Source of the DNA: Cinclus cinclus
Lineage: Eukaryota > Chordata > Aves > Passeriformes > Cinclidae
Direction of reading: 5' to 3'
Assembly (NCBI RefSeq): GCF_963662255.1
Contig: NC_085052.1
Span: 14,979,151 to 15,043,150, forward strand
Length of the DNA stretch: 64,000 nt
The translations under genes were made by a program, and so were the position numbers. Positions within the stretch are counted from its first letter, which is position 1; each line of letters opens with the position of its first letter. This document shows positions 1 through 13,135 of the stretch, one piece after another. The notes beneath the pieces were generated by a model. That model had not been told where the DNA came from. It searched no databases and saw nothing but the letters and a program-made list of their open reading frames with translations.

Positions 1-3000
1 AATCGGTATCTGGAGCCAGTTCATGTTAACAAGGAAATAAAGTTATTTTGCAACAGAACTGTGCACTGCCTAATTTCACATGAAGTATGAAATTAATTTT
101 TTATGGTATATGGAAATAATTATTTAGTACCTGTGCAATGCAAAATATAAAAAATAAAATATCCCCAAATACCATATAATGATATACCTACATTTACAGA
201 TGTAAAATGTCTTTAAAATGTAGTAGCACACAGAATATAAAAAAATAAGAAGAGAAAAAAATACACATGAATCTGCCATACCAAGCACACCTCTATTAAA
301 ACCTACTTCTCATGGAGGATGTTGAAATTATGAATTATTAAAAGCTACCCAAAATGCATTCACCAAATGCTCAGTATGATTGAGGCGATCACTCAAATTA
401 CAAAAAAAAAATCTTAGAAATAAATACATTCAGGCACTACACTTGGAGAAACCTACCTTACCAATGTAGATTGCTGTCATGAGTGAACCATGCAACGTTT
501 TAAAGAATTAAAAATAGCATTAAATTGCTTTTATACATGCATGTTGTTTAAAGCATTATTGAATGAAAGAGCAGAACATCAGAATAAAATCTAGAAACAG
601 ATTAGTTGGGACATTTGATGAATTACATACTGCTTTCAGATACATAAGACTCCTGCACCACTGTCAAAACCGATTTTCACCAAGCAGTCTGTGTCCAGGC
701 CAAATAAAAGAGAAGACAGGAATATCTGCTAAAGAAGGAAAGCATTATTAAAAAAAGAAACCACACACCACAAAAACCACTTTGACATTGTGGTGGAAGA
801 GGAAAGAAAACACTCAGTAAGCTCAGGAATATCTAATGCAAGCATGAATAGAACAACAGGAAAAAACAGATGCCAACTGCTCTGTGAAGCTGAGACTGCT
901 TTTCTAGAGTAGTCAAATAGGTATCTATAAATAAATGAATGAACAAATAAATAAATAGTGAAAGCTCATCCAGTTCACATCCCTTTGGATGGCTATTGTT
1001 TCTGTCAGGAAAATTCAGTAAAGCATCATTAACAGCATTGTCTGAACACTGAGTGAGAAAAGGCATTTCTTCATTAACAAAAAAAAAAAAATTAGAAATT
1101 AGTTGTGGTGCTAGAGGATTGCTCTGATCTTCTAGGATCCCAAGCAGACCTCTAGACATTTAGAACTGTCTGCACTAGATGGAACAATTTGCAAAATACA
1201 TCAGGTAAATGCAGTGATTTGAAAAAATCTTTTTATCATTTAAATGTGCACTAGCTTCCTTTATCCCCTCTCCTTGAATAATTTTCCTATTTATAGATTA
1301 TTTCCTGGATAGATTGAAATTGGGCATTTTTAAGATTATTTTTCTTATTCCTCTGAAAATGCAGGACTTTCCAATACATAAAGTTACTGTCAGAGAAACC
1401 GACGCGCATCATTACCAGCACAGGCTCATTCTCAAAAAAAAAATTATATTATCAATTCACAAATTATTAAGAGTTAGGCACTTGGATGTAATTTGACTAA
1501 CTACACCTTTAAATGTGCTTTTTGCTCCTGAATGTCTACAGAATTGCTGACTTAAGAAGCCTGTGAAGGGAAATAGCCTCACCAAGATTCAGCCCCGTCT
1601 GCGGGTGCTGGCTCTGAACTGGAAACCAATAATGTCAAGCTTTGCAGCAATGTAAAGTGGAAAATCACAAGAGAGAGGTATTATATTCTCCACCTTACAA
1701 ACATCAAGGTTGTTAGAGCTATATAGAGTTCAGGTTTTCAGAAATAATACAAGATTTTATGCTAGAGCAAAGAAGATAAACAGTCCATTATTTTAGAAGA
1801 TAAAAAATAGCATCAGAATATATTTCATACATCCACCAGATGAGAAATACGCCATTTGTATCCTAATAATACTGGGTTTATTTAGTATATTTCTATTGTG
1901 AAATTGGTTTTTCATATAACTACATTAAAGTCATTTCAGAGCAGATTTTTTAGCTTAGAATAATAATATTCTGCAAATATTTTTTAAATGTCTGTCTTTT
2001 GTTTGTTTTGCTTGTTTGCTGGTGTTCTTATTTCTTGCAGCTTACAAGAAAAATGTTATTAGCTGTTAAAAAAATTACTACAGTTCCTTCTGAAAGGTAC
2101 ATGGCACATTATCCACTTTCATCTCAGGTTATTGACCACTTATCTGCTATTTAGCCCTCATATTTGTGCTTTGTTGAACTGAATTTAAGTGCAATTTAGT
2201 CATTTTGATTTCTGATTGGCAATGGTGGAGAAAATTATAGGTTTCAAAACGTAAGTAGAACAGTTACCCACACAGTTCTCTGCAAATTACTGCAGGAAAG
2301 GCTGGTGTTTCCATTTGCCTACTTTTCATAGAGGTTTCATGAAAAAACAACCTCCTAACACAAAGATTTTTTGATGTTGTTATATTTGCACACATTTAAT
2401 TGCATCATTTCATGGGGGTTTTAGATGAGCTAATATAGTAGTGTAGGAAAAATAAATTATATTAAACCACAAGATGGTGAGAAAGCAATTTATGGAACTG
2501 CACAAATGTACCTAATTCTGTGCTTCAGCTGGAGAGAACTTGCGAAGATTCCTGCTGAGTAGCAGAATAAATTTTACAAGATAGAAGGTTTGTTGTGCAT
2601 GAAAAAATCATAGAATTATTGGCATTTTATGAAAGAAAGCACCAAAAGGTGATAGAGGAGCAGAAGCAGACTGTGAAACACTGTTTAGCTGTGACATTAT
2701 CCACACCTTCTCCAAATTCCTGAACATTAATGACTCACAACTACTGACTGGGAAATCAGAACCAATGTGTTTCTTTAAGATTAAAAATAAACATGACTGA
2801 GAAGTGGAATTAACATAAAAATGGTGGGAGAATGCCTGATAAGGTACTGATAAGGGTTTTTTTAGGACACCTTAGTTCTCCTGTCATTCTTAGCAGTGAA
2901 AATCTCCCCCTCCGAAACCCAGCACCACATCATAAAAGCCCCCAATCCTGGAAAAACCAATTAATAACAACAAACCAAACAAAACCACCCAAGGAAAAAA

Positions 3001-6000
3001 ACAAACAAAGCCAAACAAAACACCCAAACCCTTGAACTCCTTTTGATGGTGTATTAATACATTTGTTCAAAAGGAATTATACTGACACATTTTGTTTTAC
3101 AATATTTCTTCAAATCCAGTCAAAAAGCCCTTACTAGTTGTTAGCTTTATTATTTGCAAAATCCTGCCAGAGCTTCTGAAGCACTAACTTGAGTAAAGTC
3201 TTCTCAGGAAATGTGGGGACAAGTGGTTAAATTTGCATGAATTTCAGAAATCTATTTCTGAGAAAATAAAAGTCATCAAAAATTAAGACCAAGATGTCTA
3301 AATAGAGCTTCCAGACTGCTAAAACGAACACTTCTCTAGAAGAAGATCCATACACATAAACAAATACAAAGCAGCCAGGTGTGTCTCAGGTGGCATCTCT
3401 GTGTCTTGCACACAATTAAGCACGAAGATCATGAAATCAACCTGCTACACACTGAAGAAGGCATGCATGCACAAATCTCCTTATTCATTACTTTTAACCC
3501 AAAGAAATGCTTTTGGCCTATGAAAACAAAGCGGGAAATGCCTTTTAATAACAGAACAGTGAATGCCAAAGCTTTACCAGGCAAAAATTAAGAAAAGGGG
3601 AATTTTAAAGAGCTGTCCTTGAACATACACTATCAAGCAGCCTGTGGAAAACAGCCTGAGAAGAGAAAGCATCACTGATCCCGGGGAAGTTCTGCTGTCT
3701 TTGGTCTCTGCCAGCTGTAGAGGGCACAGGGCCACAGGGCGCTGCAGGGGAAGAGTGAGTGGGAAATGCACACAACTGTGAAAGCATCAGGGACCTCACA
3801 GCTGTATTCTGCACAGCTGGACAGACAGTTACCATACCTGAGCTTCATCATCCAGAGCAAGGCATGGGGACAAAATCAAGATGGATTTGTGCATACGCTC
3901 TGTTCTTATTAACTTCTAGAGACTATTTAAGATGTGGGTGCCTGAATATTTCGTAGGAGCCAGGTTACAGTTGGAACATTGAAATAAGTAAAGTAACACA
4001 TTAGCACTTGCTCGTACAGTTTTCCTTGCTAATGATAGGTTTCTTCTGATCTACTTTTTCCTTTCTGGTTTTTCTTAAAGTTTTCTTTTGGGTAAAACAA
4101 ATTATGGAATAACAAGGCAAGCACGTCCTGAGAAGATAATAAAGTATGACTGATGAAGTCAGCTCTGAAGTCAATGCTTCAAATCAACATCACCATGTAA
4201 GCTAACAGGTAACAGTAACCAGTGCAAAATAACAAAATGTTTTGAGTGGCTTATGAATTTTGAGGGCAGAATGTAAGTTACTCCAAGGATTTATTTTAGG
4301 GTCGTTCTTGCTTAGTGCATTTCTACAAGACTGAGGATCAAAGCAATGCATGGAAAGCAGCAAATAAGCATAAAATAGGTCATAGCAGTCTAACACTGGT
4401 ATGCAGTAATGGGTGTAGTGACTGCCTAACTGTAACTTGAATTTCAAGTGTTAGCAGCTTCCAAGGGTTTACCATGGCAACCTGGCTCCTCTCTTTCCCT
4501 AACACATTCCATCCTCTGTTTCCAACCTTTCACCTTCACTGGAACTGTCCTTTTTCAAAAACTCAATTTTCCCATGAAACTCAGGTGTTTTAAAATAGAT
4601 TTCTTCTAGATCAAGAATAGATCTTTCACTTCACCATATCCTTTCCATAATAGTTGTCAAATGCTCAGCCACTTAGGGCTCTGTATCTGTCATCTAGTGC
4701 AAGAGACAGATGGTATGAAAATGAAAGCACAGTAGAGGTGAACAGCCGTACTAACACCAATTAGCCATGGCATAGCATAGCAAGTAGTTGAATTTTAACG
4801 TTTATTTCACTTCTAACCTCTGCTAAACCTTCTTAAGGAATAGGGCTATATGTTGTACACCATCTTCAGTACAAGAAATCAAGGCTTTTCTTGCTCCTTG
4901 CTCCACCCTGGTAGGAAGCACACTATCTATTACAATATCATTTGGCAGAAAGTAAATTACACAATGTAATTTCATCTATAAATGAAATATAAGGCCTTTA
5001 CTTTTTTACCCTCTTTCCACCAAAATGTTTATGTTTATTTTATGTTGCACTGCCCGTTGTTTTCTTCAAAAGCAGAAACGTGCTGCTATGGCAACAGTAC
5101 TTTTGGTCATAACCTGAAAAGAGCAAATTTGCAATCAGGAACTGAAAGCAAAAGAGCCCTCAGATAAAAAAGATTTCACCCAAATTCCACTAGCAGTTTT
5201 TCCATTTGTATTAGATTGTCAATTGCATTTTTTCAGCTTTAAGGTTCTGCACAGGTAGGTGTGCAGTTCTCCTTAGCTGTGGGCCAGTGACATGTTTGCA
5301 GTGAGCTGTACAGAAGGAAGGCATCCAGCTGAAGTGAACCACTGACTCCCTTTACACTCAGCATAAGACAGGCACCTCTAAATGCATTTTACCTGAAAAG
5401 TAGGTGGGATGAGTTATTCCTGAGCTGCCTATTTTTGCCTCTGGTAAAGAATTATTAAGTACGTGACTTATACAAAGTTACAGTAAGGCAATCCAAGAAT
5501 CCCTCAGAATCCATCCTCAATAATCACTGTCATTCACAAAGGATTTCTTGTGCTGTCAGAAATAACATCATTTTAAAGTTAAATATTTATTCTGATCTCT
5601 CAGTATGCACACCTCATACTTCTAGTTAATTCTCCCTAAGCTATTTTTACCAAGTGTTCTTAAAGCACTTTGTTTCTGCTTAGAGCAAGTGCATTGGAAT
5701 GACAACTAAAAACTTTTGTTACATACATCACAATTTGTCTTACTCCAAAAGAATCAAAATCTACATTAAACTGATTATCTTCATGCATTCTTCTGGCGAG
5801 TGATTAACATACATTTTAGACATTATTAAGCTGGGATCCATTAAGACTGACATTACAGAAGTATGAATTTCAATGAAATACTATTTTTTCCCCTCTGTAT
5901 TCACAATCTATGACTTTTCATGATCATGGTCTTTTGAATATCAAGAAAACAGACTGCAAGAAATTACATAGATAAGAATTAAAACAATGGTCCAACAGAA

Positions 6001-7629
6001 AACTTTCTGGTGAGAAAGCTACTGTGTATACACAAGAATCTGAGGGTAAGTGAGGGAGACAGGGCAAGGTCATCTAAGTTAACATAAAGTAGAATCTGAT
6101 TTTAAAGTACCCATCATTCTTACAAAATAGCGATGAATATAGGGCACCTGCTGGGTACCCAAAAAAAAAAACATATGTAAAGACTGAAAAGAGTTTTAAA
6201 CAGGTAAATTGGTACTTTAATGAAAAGAGACAAGATGAAGAATGCCTAATAATGAAAAACAGAACTTTTAACACCTAATGAATTTTTTGAGTAACACTGC
6301 ATATGATGTCTATGCTGATGCTTATATCAATTCATCTCCCCTTGCTCAAGGACAGTCTTGGCCAAAACACCGTGTGTAAGAACAAGACATTGTGTGTCCA
6401 TGTGTACACACATATACATGTATATAGGGAGGAATAAGGCAGCACCTTTATCCTCTAAACTCATGCCTTATAAATTGTAGAAATATTCACTTTTAGAGTA
6501 TTGTTCTTCTACACACGTTGTAGTATATACATTTAACCACTACTGGATAGTGAGAGAGCGAAAAAAAAAAAAACGTATTTAAACAAGTACAAACACAAAG
6601 GTTCAAAACTGAAATTAAATTGGCCAATTAGTGCTCGGGTAAAAGTGGAAGCTTGCATGTAAGAATAAACCTGTAAATAGTGAATCCTTTGAGGCGGAAA
6701 CTGTTGCATAGTTAAACTACTATGAGACACTAAAGTAAACACACTGAAGAAAAGAGCTCACATACATCACTTATCTGAAATTAAGATCTGATACAGGTGA
6801 GGTATCCCATCAGTCAAACAGCTAATACTGACCAAAAATGTATGAAAATGTTGAAAAACATTCAGACAAACAGTGAGAAGGAAACCTCAAGGGAGCATAC
6901 TGTGTCTAATACAATGGTACCTAGGTCCTACATAATTTTTAGATCCTATGAAGATGAACGATGCACAGCTATCATAATCATGTTTGGATTACAGGCAGGG
7001 AATCATTCAGAATCTTCCTCAGGACAGAACTGGAGAACCATGAAAAACAAGACTAAGTCAGCAAGAGTAAAATAACTTGCTTACAGTTTTAAGAGCAACT
7101 ATGGGAAACTCTCACAGTTACTGTCTTTTTCTTCTCAATAAATTATGCCCCTTTCTTTCCTAATGGCAGAAACACAGAGTACTTTGGCTTCCCCGCAGCT
7201 AGCAGGGTAGAAGATGAGAGGTTTGTCACTTTGCAGTTCTGAGACTCTCCAGCCCAGATAGCCAAAGGTAAGAATGACATCCTAGATGCCCAATTTTAAT
7301 GATAAATCCCTGCTGCAAAATTAATAAAAAAAAATCCATCAAATGGGCAACCTGGAATTAAAATTTGACATTAAAACCTAGACTCGTAGGTCCTCTGTCA
7401 AAAAACTTCAGTCAGTAGCCAGAAGTCTTGAGTTTATCCCCAGGTAGGTCATGAGTCATTTTAGAGCTTTCTACTTCATGTATACTCACAATCAGAAAAA
7501 AAACCCAATACAGCAGAGTTGCATAACTCTCATACTAGATGAAGCAAATATAGACTGATTCTGTTTCATTTTTCTGACTTCTCTTGATGTGAGTGAGTGC
7601 ACAGAAGGAATCAAAAAAGGCTAGAGAGG
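1..7629. other. AT-rich intergenic sequence, no gene recognised
   Basis: Apart from the AAAC-rich tract near 3000, I see no feature. A GC-richer patch at about 3650-3860 gives three overlapping minus-strand frames of 62 to 76 codons and an acceptor-like CCCCTGCAG, but none of the frames resembles a known protein. It could be a decayed repeat. Confidence 0.6.
2966..3030. repeat. Interrupted AAAC-rich simple repeat
   Basis: An A/C-only-like tract with repeated CAAAC and CCAAAC units, with almost no G or T. This is low-complexity sequence that also explains the Lys/Pro/Asn-rich frame over it. Confidence 0.8.
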
Positions 7630-7775
7630 AGAGCTTTGGAGAACTTAGGTTTTCCATTCTGGAGAAGAAAATTCTAAAGGAGAATACAGTTGCTGCTTTC
7701 CAATATGTTAAGGAGAGGAACAGATAGGAGTGAAATAAGCTCCCCTCAGAGATGCACAGTGAAAGGACAGGGTGC
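7630..7775 (+). mobile_element. Degraded CR1 LINE remnant, sense orientation
   Basis: The block resembles the CR1 region that in full copies reads as a GGAGAAGAGAAGGCT-like segment, then TTGCTGCCTTCCAGTACCT, then a segment about removing or tagging copies with GACAGGACAAG. Here I see CTGGAGAAGAAAATTCTAAA, TTGCTGCTTTCCAATATGTT and GTGAAAGGACAGGGTGCAG in the same order and spacing. It is heavily diverged and its ends are approximate. A TATC microsatellite follows directly. Confidence 0.5.
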
Positions 7776-7777
7776 AG

Positions 7778-7824
7778 TATCTGTATCTGTCTATCTATCT
7801 ATCTGTCTATCTATCTATCTATCT
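7778..7824. repeat. TATC/TGTC tetranucleotide microsatellite
   Basis: About 11 tandem tetramers, mostly TATC with interspersed TGTC, run from 7778 to 7824. The tract abuts the degraded CR1 remnant and is a likely length-polymorphic site. Confidence 0.9.
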
Positions 7825-10800
7825 AGCCATCTTCAAGAACTGTAAAGTTTCCAAGAATTGTTGCAGAATTCCCAGTTCCTGCAGATATTATAAACTCAAC
7901 CAAACAAGTGGCTGTGTAATGTAACCTGACTTGTAATTCAGACTTGCTTTGTTCTGGAGTGGGTCTAGGTGATATTCAGTTTATGTCACAACCCAGGTTT
8001 TTGCATAATTCCAAGTTACAGCAGATTTAGACTTTACTACTACTATCATCAAGTGTAAAAATACCTTCTAGGGGCTGAGGAGGTGCATGAAAATGGTCTC
8101 CTGACTGAAAAATGCATTTTGAATATTTCTGCAACTTCATGCACTCTTACAACAAGTACCTTACTCTGAACTGTGTAATTTGTGGAATCTCTATCTAGAT
8201 GATAGACTGAATTTTAAAGACAATCTCATGACTAATACAGGGAACACAATGTAGTTGTACTATCTCCCAAGAGAGACAACATGATTTCTGGAAACTTCCC
8301 AGTAGTGCAGTTTCTGAGAGAACGTCTGGAATGCTTCCACTTGATATTTATATCAGTACAGGCTTTAGATCAGCAGGTGATAGCACCATTTATAATATCT
8401 GAAAAATTCCAGTCAGCACTGGTCAGATGCTTTTTATGTTTTCTTCCCTACTATTTTGATACAGGTAGTGAAAGTACCAGTACTACATAAGGGGAGAAAG
8501 GAAGAACTGTAAAGTGAAAAGAGATTATGAGCCTGCTCCTCTTACCACTAGCACACAGAATGGGAAAATAAATGAGCTGACTATAGCCCTGGGAAATGTG
8601 GAAAATGTGGTGGACAACTGGCCTGCATAAAATTCTACAGTAAACGCAAGACAACACTTACCACTATAAGCTTGTAGGTCAAATTCAGCAGGTCAGTAGA
8701 AATTTACTGCACAACTCTTGGCAGTATTTTTGGTTAAGTACCATTAGATGTATTAGTCATCAGGTGAACAGGTAGCAGTGTCAGTTTACTTCTGGAAGTA
8801 ATATATAGCAAATATCAAGAGAAGATGGAAAAAGAAAAAAAAGAAAAAAAGAAAAATAAAGAACACCAGTGGAGATGCGTGACATGGATGAAGCCACTGT
8901 ATAAAACAAACTGGCAGCAGCTCTTTTTCGAATTTTGGAGAGTTGAAAGAAAATCCAGATTTATTAAAAGGTTGAGACACAGCTAAACAGAGTACTCAGA
9001 CCTAAATACAAAATATTACAAAATTCAGACCTCTTTGGGTCTTTCATCTCTAAAGGGACATCAGGAGCTTCGGTGCCCTCATTCACAACAGCAGGAAGCA
9101 ACCCTGCTCATCATGGCCCAACCAGCCACTGCACCATAGCAAGCAAAAAAGGCAATTCTCAAAGACAGGTGAGTGCTGCTGGGCGTTTGTTTGGAAAATG
9201 AATTATCAACCCAGCACAGCATCCCTGCAAATCTTTGTGAAAAAGTTTATTAAGGAGCAGACAATTTTCTACAATTTTTGCAAATCAAAGAACAGTCTGA
9301 CTTAATAAGAGTTCATAACTACTCGGGCTTGTTTTTTCTCATGTTCTTGAGTACCATGAATGTAAATTTGTGTATATATGGGCCTCTTAATATGTAAACC
9401 TGTACACAAAGCAGTAGAATTAGAATAATTGGGCTGAATTTTTCAGCAGCATGAAATCCAAGCCGGTTTTTAATCTTGCATTTTATTTCCACTTACAGAG
9501 ATTTTAACTTTAAAGAGATTTGTAGTAGGTTTAAAGAAGCATTTTTCGTCTATTTACAATTATAGTCAATAAGATTTAAATTTTTAATGTTGCAAATGCT
9601 TATTTATGTATTTCAAAAATCACTTGGAAGAAGCTCTCACATCTCACACAGGTCCTAATTGTCTGCACAGAGGAGAAAGAAATAACAAAATTCATTCCTT
9701 TCACTCCCCAGTCCATGCTGCAGAGTGAATAACAAAAGTAGATGGCTGAGATCATGCAAAGAAAAGTGCAACGAAACGCAGCTACTGAAAGAACATGGAT
9801 GGCTTGTGTCATTGCTGCTGGAATGGAAGTGTCCTGCCAGCTGATGCTCTCTGTCCTTGCCTTCATGGAGGCAGCAGTGGCTGGTGTTTGAGGAGCACAA
9901 GCAAAGAACCGCAAGGTCTCAGCTGGTTCACACCTCAGAATTTTGCAAAGGGTCTTTCAGCTCCTGTTCCTGAGCAGAGTCAGTCACTTAGACCAAAGTG
10001 CTACTACAGGCATCACAAGATAACAGCTCTAAAAATGGTACTCAATTTCCTTCAGAGAAGAGACCTGACCGGCCTGGAACCCCCAACACATTGAACAAAA
10101 GGCAACCTGCACTGAAACAGGGATTCCAAGAAGATATTTATTTTGTGCTCTGGTTTTGGAGCCATCCACTACATTCTGGCATTCAGAACAATCCATAAAA
10201 TTGAAATTACCATTGTATTTCAGACAATGCGATCATCTGGCTCATCCTTCCTATTTACAAATAAGTTTAAAGGGAGCAGTCACATTGTGGCCAGTAGGAC
10301 TAAAACTCTAGCATTACTCTGCTGTAGACTGGCTCTAATGATGTCAGCAAGTGATCTTTAGGAAATTTTGGCTACATCTTTGCCCCTTCTGTTTTTTCTC
10401 TACTGTGGCAATATGCTAAGGTTTGGACTAAAAATAATCACATTTTTAAGGTTAATAATTTGTCTTTCTTCCCAATTTAAGTATGCGAAATATAATACAC
10501 CATCTTTTTCTTAGTTTTTCTTTCTCAAGGCTGAATGTATATTTTGGTACATAAGAGAGGGGGACAACACAGTTAAATAGGGATGCAAGTTCATTGTTTT
10601 CCCTACCATTATTTGAAGGCATTCATTATAAAGGTATGTCACATTAATGAAGAGTGTGGTTCATGCCACCTGCATAGAAACATTATCAGCAACAGCAGCC
10701 CTGCAGGTCTCAAAATTTCTTGTCACTTTGGAATGTAGAATCAAATTAGCAAAGCTGTGCTCAAAGGATGAGATTCTGTAAGCTTTTAAACATCTCAGAC

Positions 10801-12739
10801 AGAAATTCGATTAAGATTAATTCAAGCCAAGCAAGCAATTTTAGAGGCGTTGGAAGCAATTTCCTTTCACATCATGGTTGTGTGCTGCTGACATGAATGC
10901 CTGGAGAAAAATGTGCTAAGTTACCAGAAACAAGATCTTACTATGGAGCAGTAACTATGTATGTCCTTGTAAGTTTAGCTTTAGAATATTAATACTAAGG
11001 TAACAAAACTTGTATAGAAACACACAAGAATTCTTCATAAATCATAAATAAATTTACTCTAGTGACAGGGCATTTCAAATGCCACAATCACATTTTCAAG
11101 CTGGTTTGTGTCATCAGCTTCTAAAGGTGAGACACTTCAAAAGAATTTGCTGGATGAATAAGATTTAATCTAATGCCATTTAAGAAAAATGATAGCAGTG
11201 CTCATCAAATTATTAGTGCACTGGTAAAGCATTTTGAATCTAAATCCTTCACCACTTCCATTTATTTTATGATGTTGAAAAGGTTATCCTTCAAAAATTG
11301 TCAACCAATTCATATAAAAGATTTAATGTTTTAAGGATAGACAAGACGAAAACATGTCATTATATCTTTGAAAGAAGGTTGAGTCTAACAATGGTAAAAT
11401 TATCATTTTTCAGAAGATGGAAAAAGAATACATGGTTTTCACTTCAGTCTCAATTCAACATAGGCCGCCTAAAGCTGTGTAATTATTTCCAAGACATTAA
11501 AAAATTCAAGGTAAAAGAGACTTAATTTTTTTTCTATTAAAATTATCTTGCGAATTTAAACATAGGAATGCTTTTTAGCCATTTTCCTTTTGAACATACA
11601 CCCCCACCTCTTTGGGTTTTGTTTGGTTTGGGGATTTTTTCAATAGAGAGGCAGAATTCCACATGTCTAACTTAAAGGTACTGACAAGTTGTTCCATTTT
11701 CTTAGTCACCATTCAAAGAGTTTTTAAAAGTGGTGGGTGGAACAAAATAAAGGATGAATAATAAAAACCCAGCCTAACAGCCTGACAGTCATTCCCATAT
11801 AGACATTCCCATTCTTATGCAAAAGGGAACTTGCTTTCAAGCAAGGATAAGTGACCATGCAAAGAAGAAATATACTGTCATAATGACCCTAAGCAGAAAA
11901 CAAACAGCATTTAAACAGAGCCTGGAACATTACAGATTTACACAGACACAAAATCGAACAGCTTTCTTCTATCAGGAGAGAAAAATTGAGAAAATGAGAG
12001 TAACAAGCTTTGGATGTGAACATATCTGAAACAAGAGGACATGAGTTACTGATTAATTTGAAAGACAAGTTCAGGCAGCAGCTAAAATGGGCAGTGTTAC
12101 ATATTGGTGACCAACAAATTTATGGGCACAAGGAAAGCAGAAGCAGAGGGATTGAGTACCAGGAAAACTTGAATGAGTAAATGCATGGTTTGTATTCCCC
12201 TGAATTCTCCTCCATCTTTATTTGACAAATGCTGTTTGGTTGAATTCAATTTTCCAATTTATGGAGTTTTTTTACAGTGATTGGATATCCTTCAGTCCCA
12301 CAATGTTAAATCTTCTTAAGCAGTGTTAGGAGTGATTGCCAACTCTACCTGTTCCAGGCTCTCTCCTGTGAGATTTTTTTTTTTTTCTTTCATTTCTACA
12401 GAATGAAGTAAAACAATAAGGAAAAATATAAGCAGAAGAAATAGGGAATGGAAGTAAAACCATTGAGTACACAGTCTTAACTAAATAAGAGCAAGAATGA
12501 ACTACATCCTTCCTCAAACACTTGAAGGTTTTGAACACCTAACAATGAAATCCAATGGTGAGAGAAACAGTATTCCTGAGGAAGCTCTGATAATTTCTTG
12601 TAGCAATACTCATCAATACCATAGGAAATACCTTTGCTTTGTACTAAGGAGAACCAGCAAAAGGAAGAAGAAAGGTAAAGGAAAGCAAATAGAGGATTTC
12701 CTGGGTCCAAATTTCTATGTGCACTCTTTTCTAAATTCT
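7825..12739. other. AT-rich intergenic sequence with one GC-richer patch
   Basis: A slightly GC-richer stretch at about 9650-10100 gives frames of 104 codons on the minus strand and 99 codons on the plus strand that overlap each other. Neither resembles a family I know, and having both strands open points to composition rather than coding. An A/G-rich run lies at about 8825-8860. Otherwise nothing is recognised. Confidence 0.6.
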
Positions 12740-13135
12740 CTACATTTCCTTGTGTGGAAGCTATTCCATCAATTTGGTCATCCAGCCTGTCTCTCTCAGA
12801 ACCTTTTCCAGGTCTACTGGATTGCTTTTGAAACAGGAACAGAACAATCATATAGTTACCAAGGAAAAAATGGATGTAGAGTCTAGAATTTTTATGTTCT
12901 TTGTTTTGTTCCCTGCTTCTCCATCAACCTGACATATCCATGTACCTTCTATAATCCCCAGCTCTCCTGTGCAGCAATGGCCTGTTCAGAGGCCATTATT
13001 TTGAATGTGATATTAGGTCTTTTCACTTTCTTGCATGATTTTACATTTATCTGGGCTGGATCTCAAAGTTTTGCTTTTCAGTCTTGTGTTGTGCTATAAT
13101 CTTCTGAAATTTCTTAACAGATCACCTTTTTTCTT
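12740..13135 (-). mobile_element. Old CR1/L3-like LINE remnant, antisense on the plus strand
   Basis: The plus strand shows the order of blocks typical of antisense ancient amniote CR1/L3 3' regions: AACCTTTTCCAGGTCTACTG, then a Cys/Trp-poor stretch, then GGCCATTATTTTGAATGTGA, then GCATGATTTTACATTTATCT followed by a CTC-rich segment. These correspond to the family's sections before its 3' end. Divergence is high and the boundaries are estimates. The overlapping 129- and 124-codon frames on the two strands at 12477-12886 partly cover this remnant and need no separate gene. Confidence 0.6.

Noticed and set aside
12477..12886. 124- and 129-codon open frames on opposite strands
   Set aside because: Both strands are open over the same stretch and overlap an old CR1/L3-like remnant. 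No domain was recognised.
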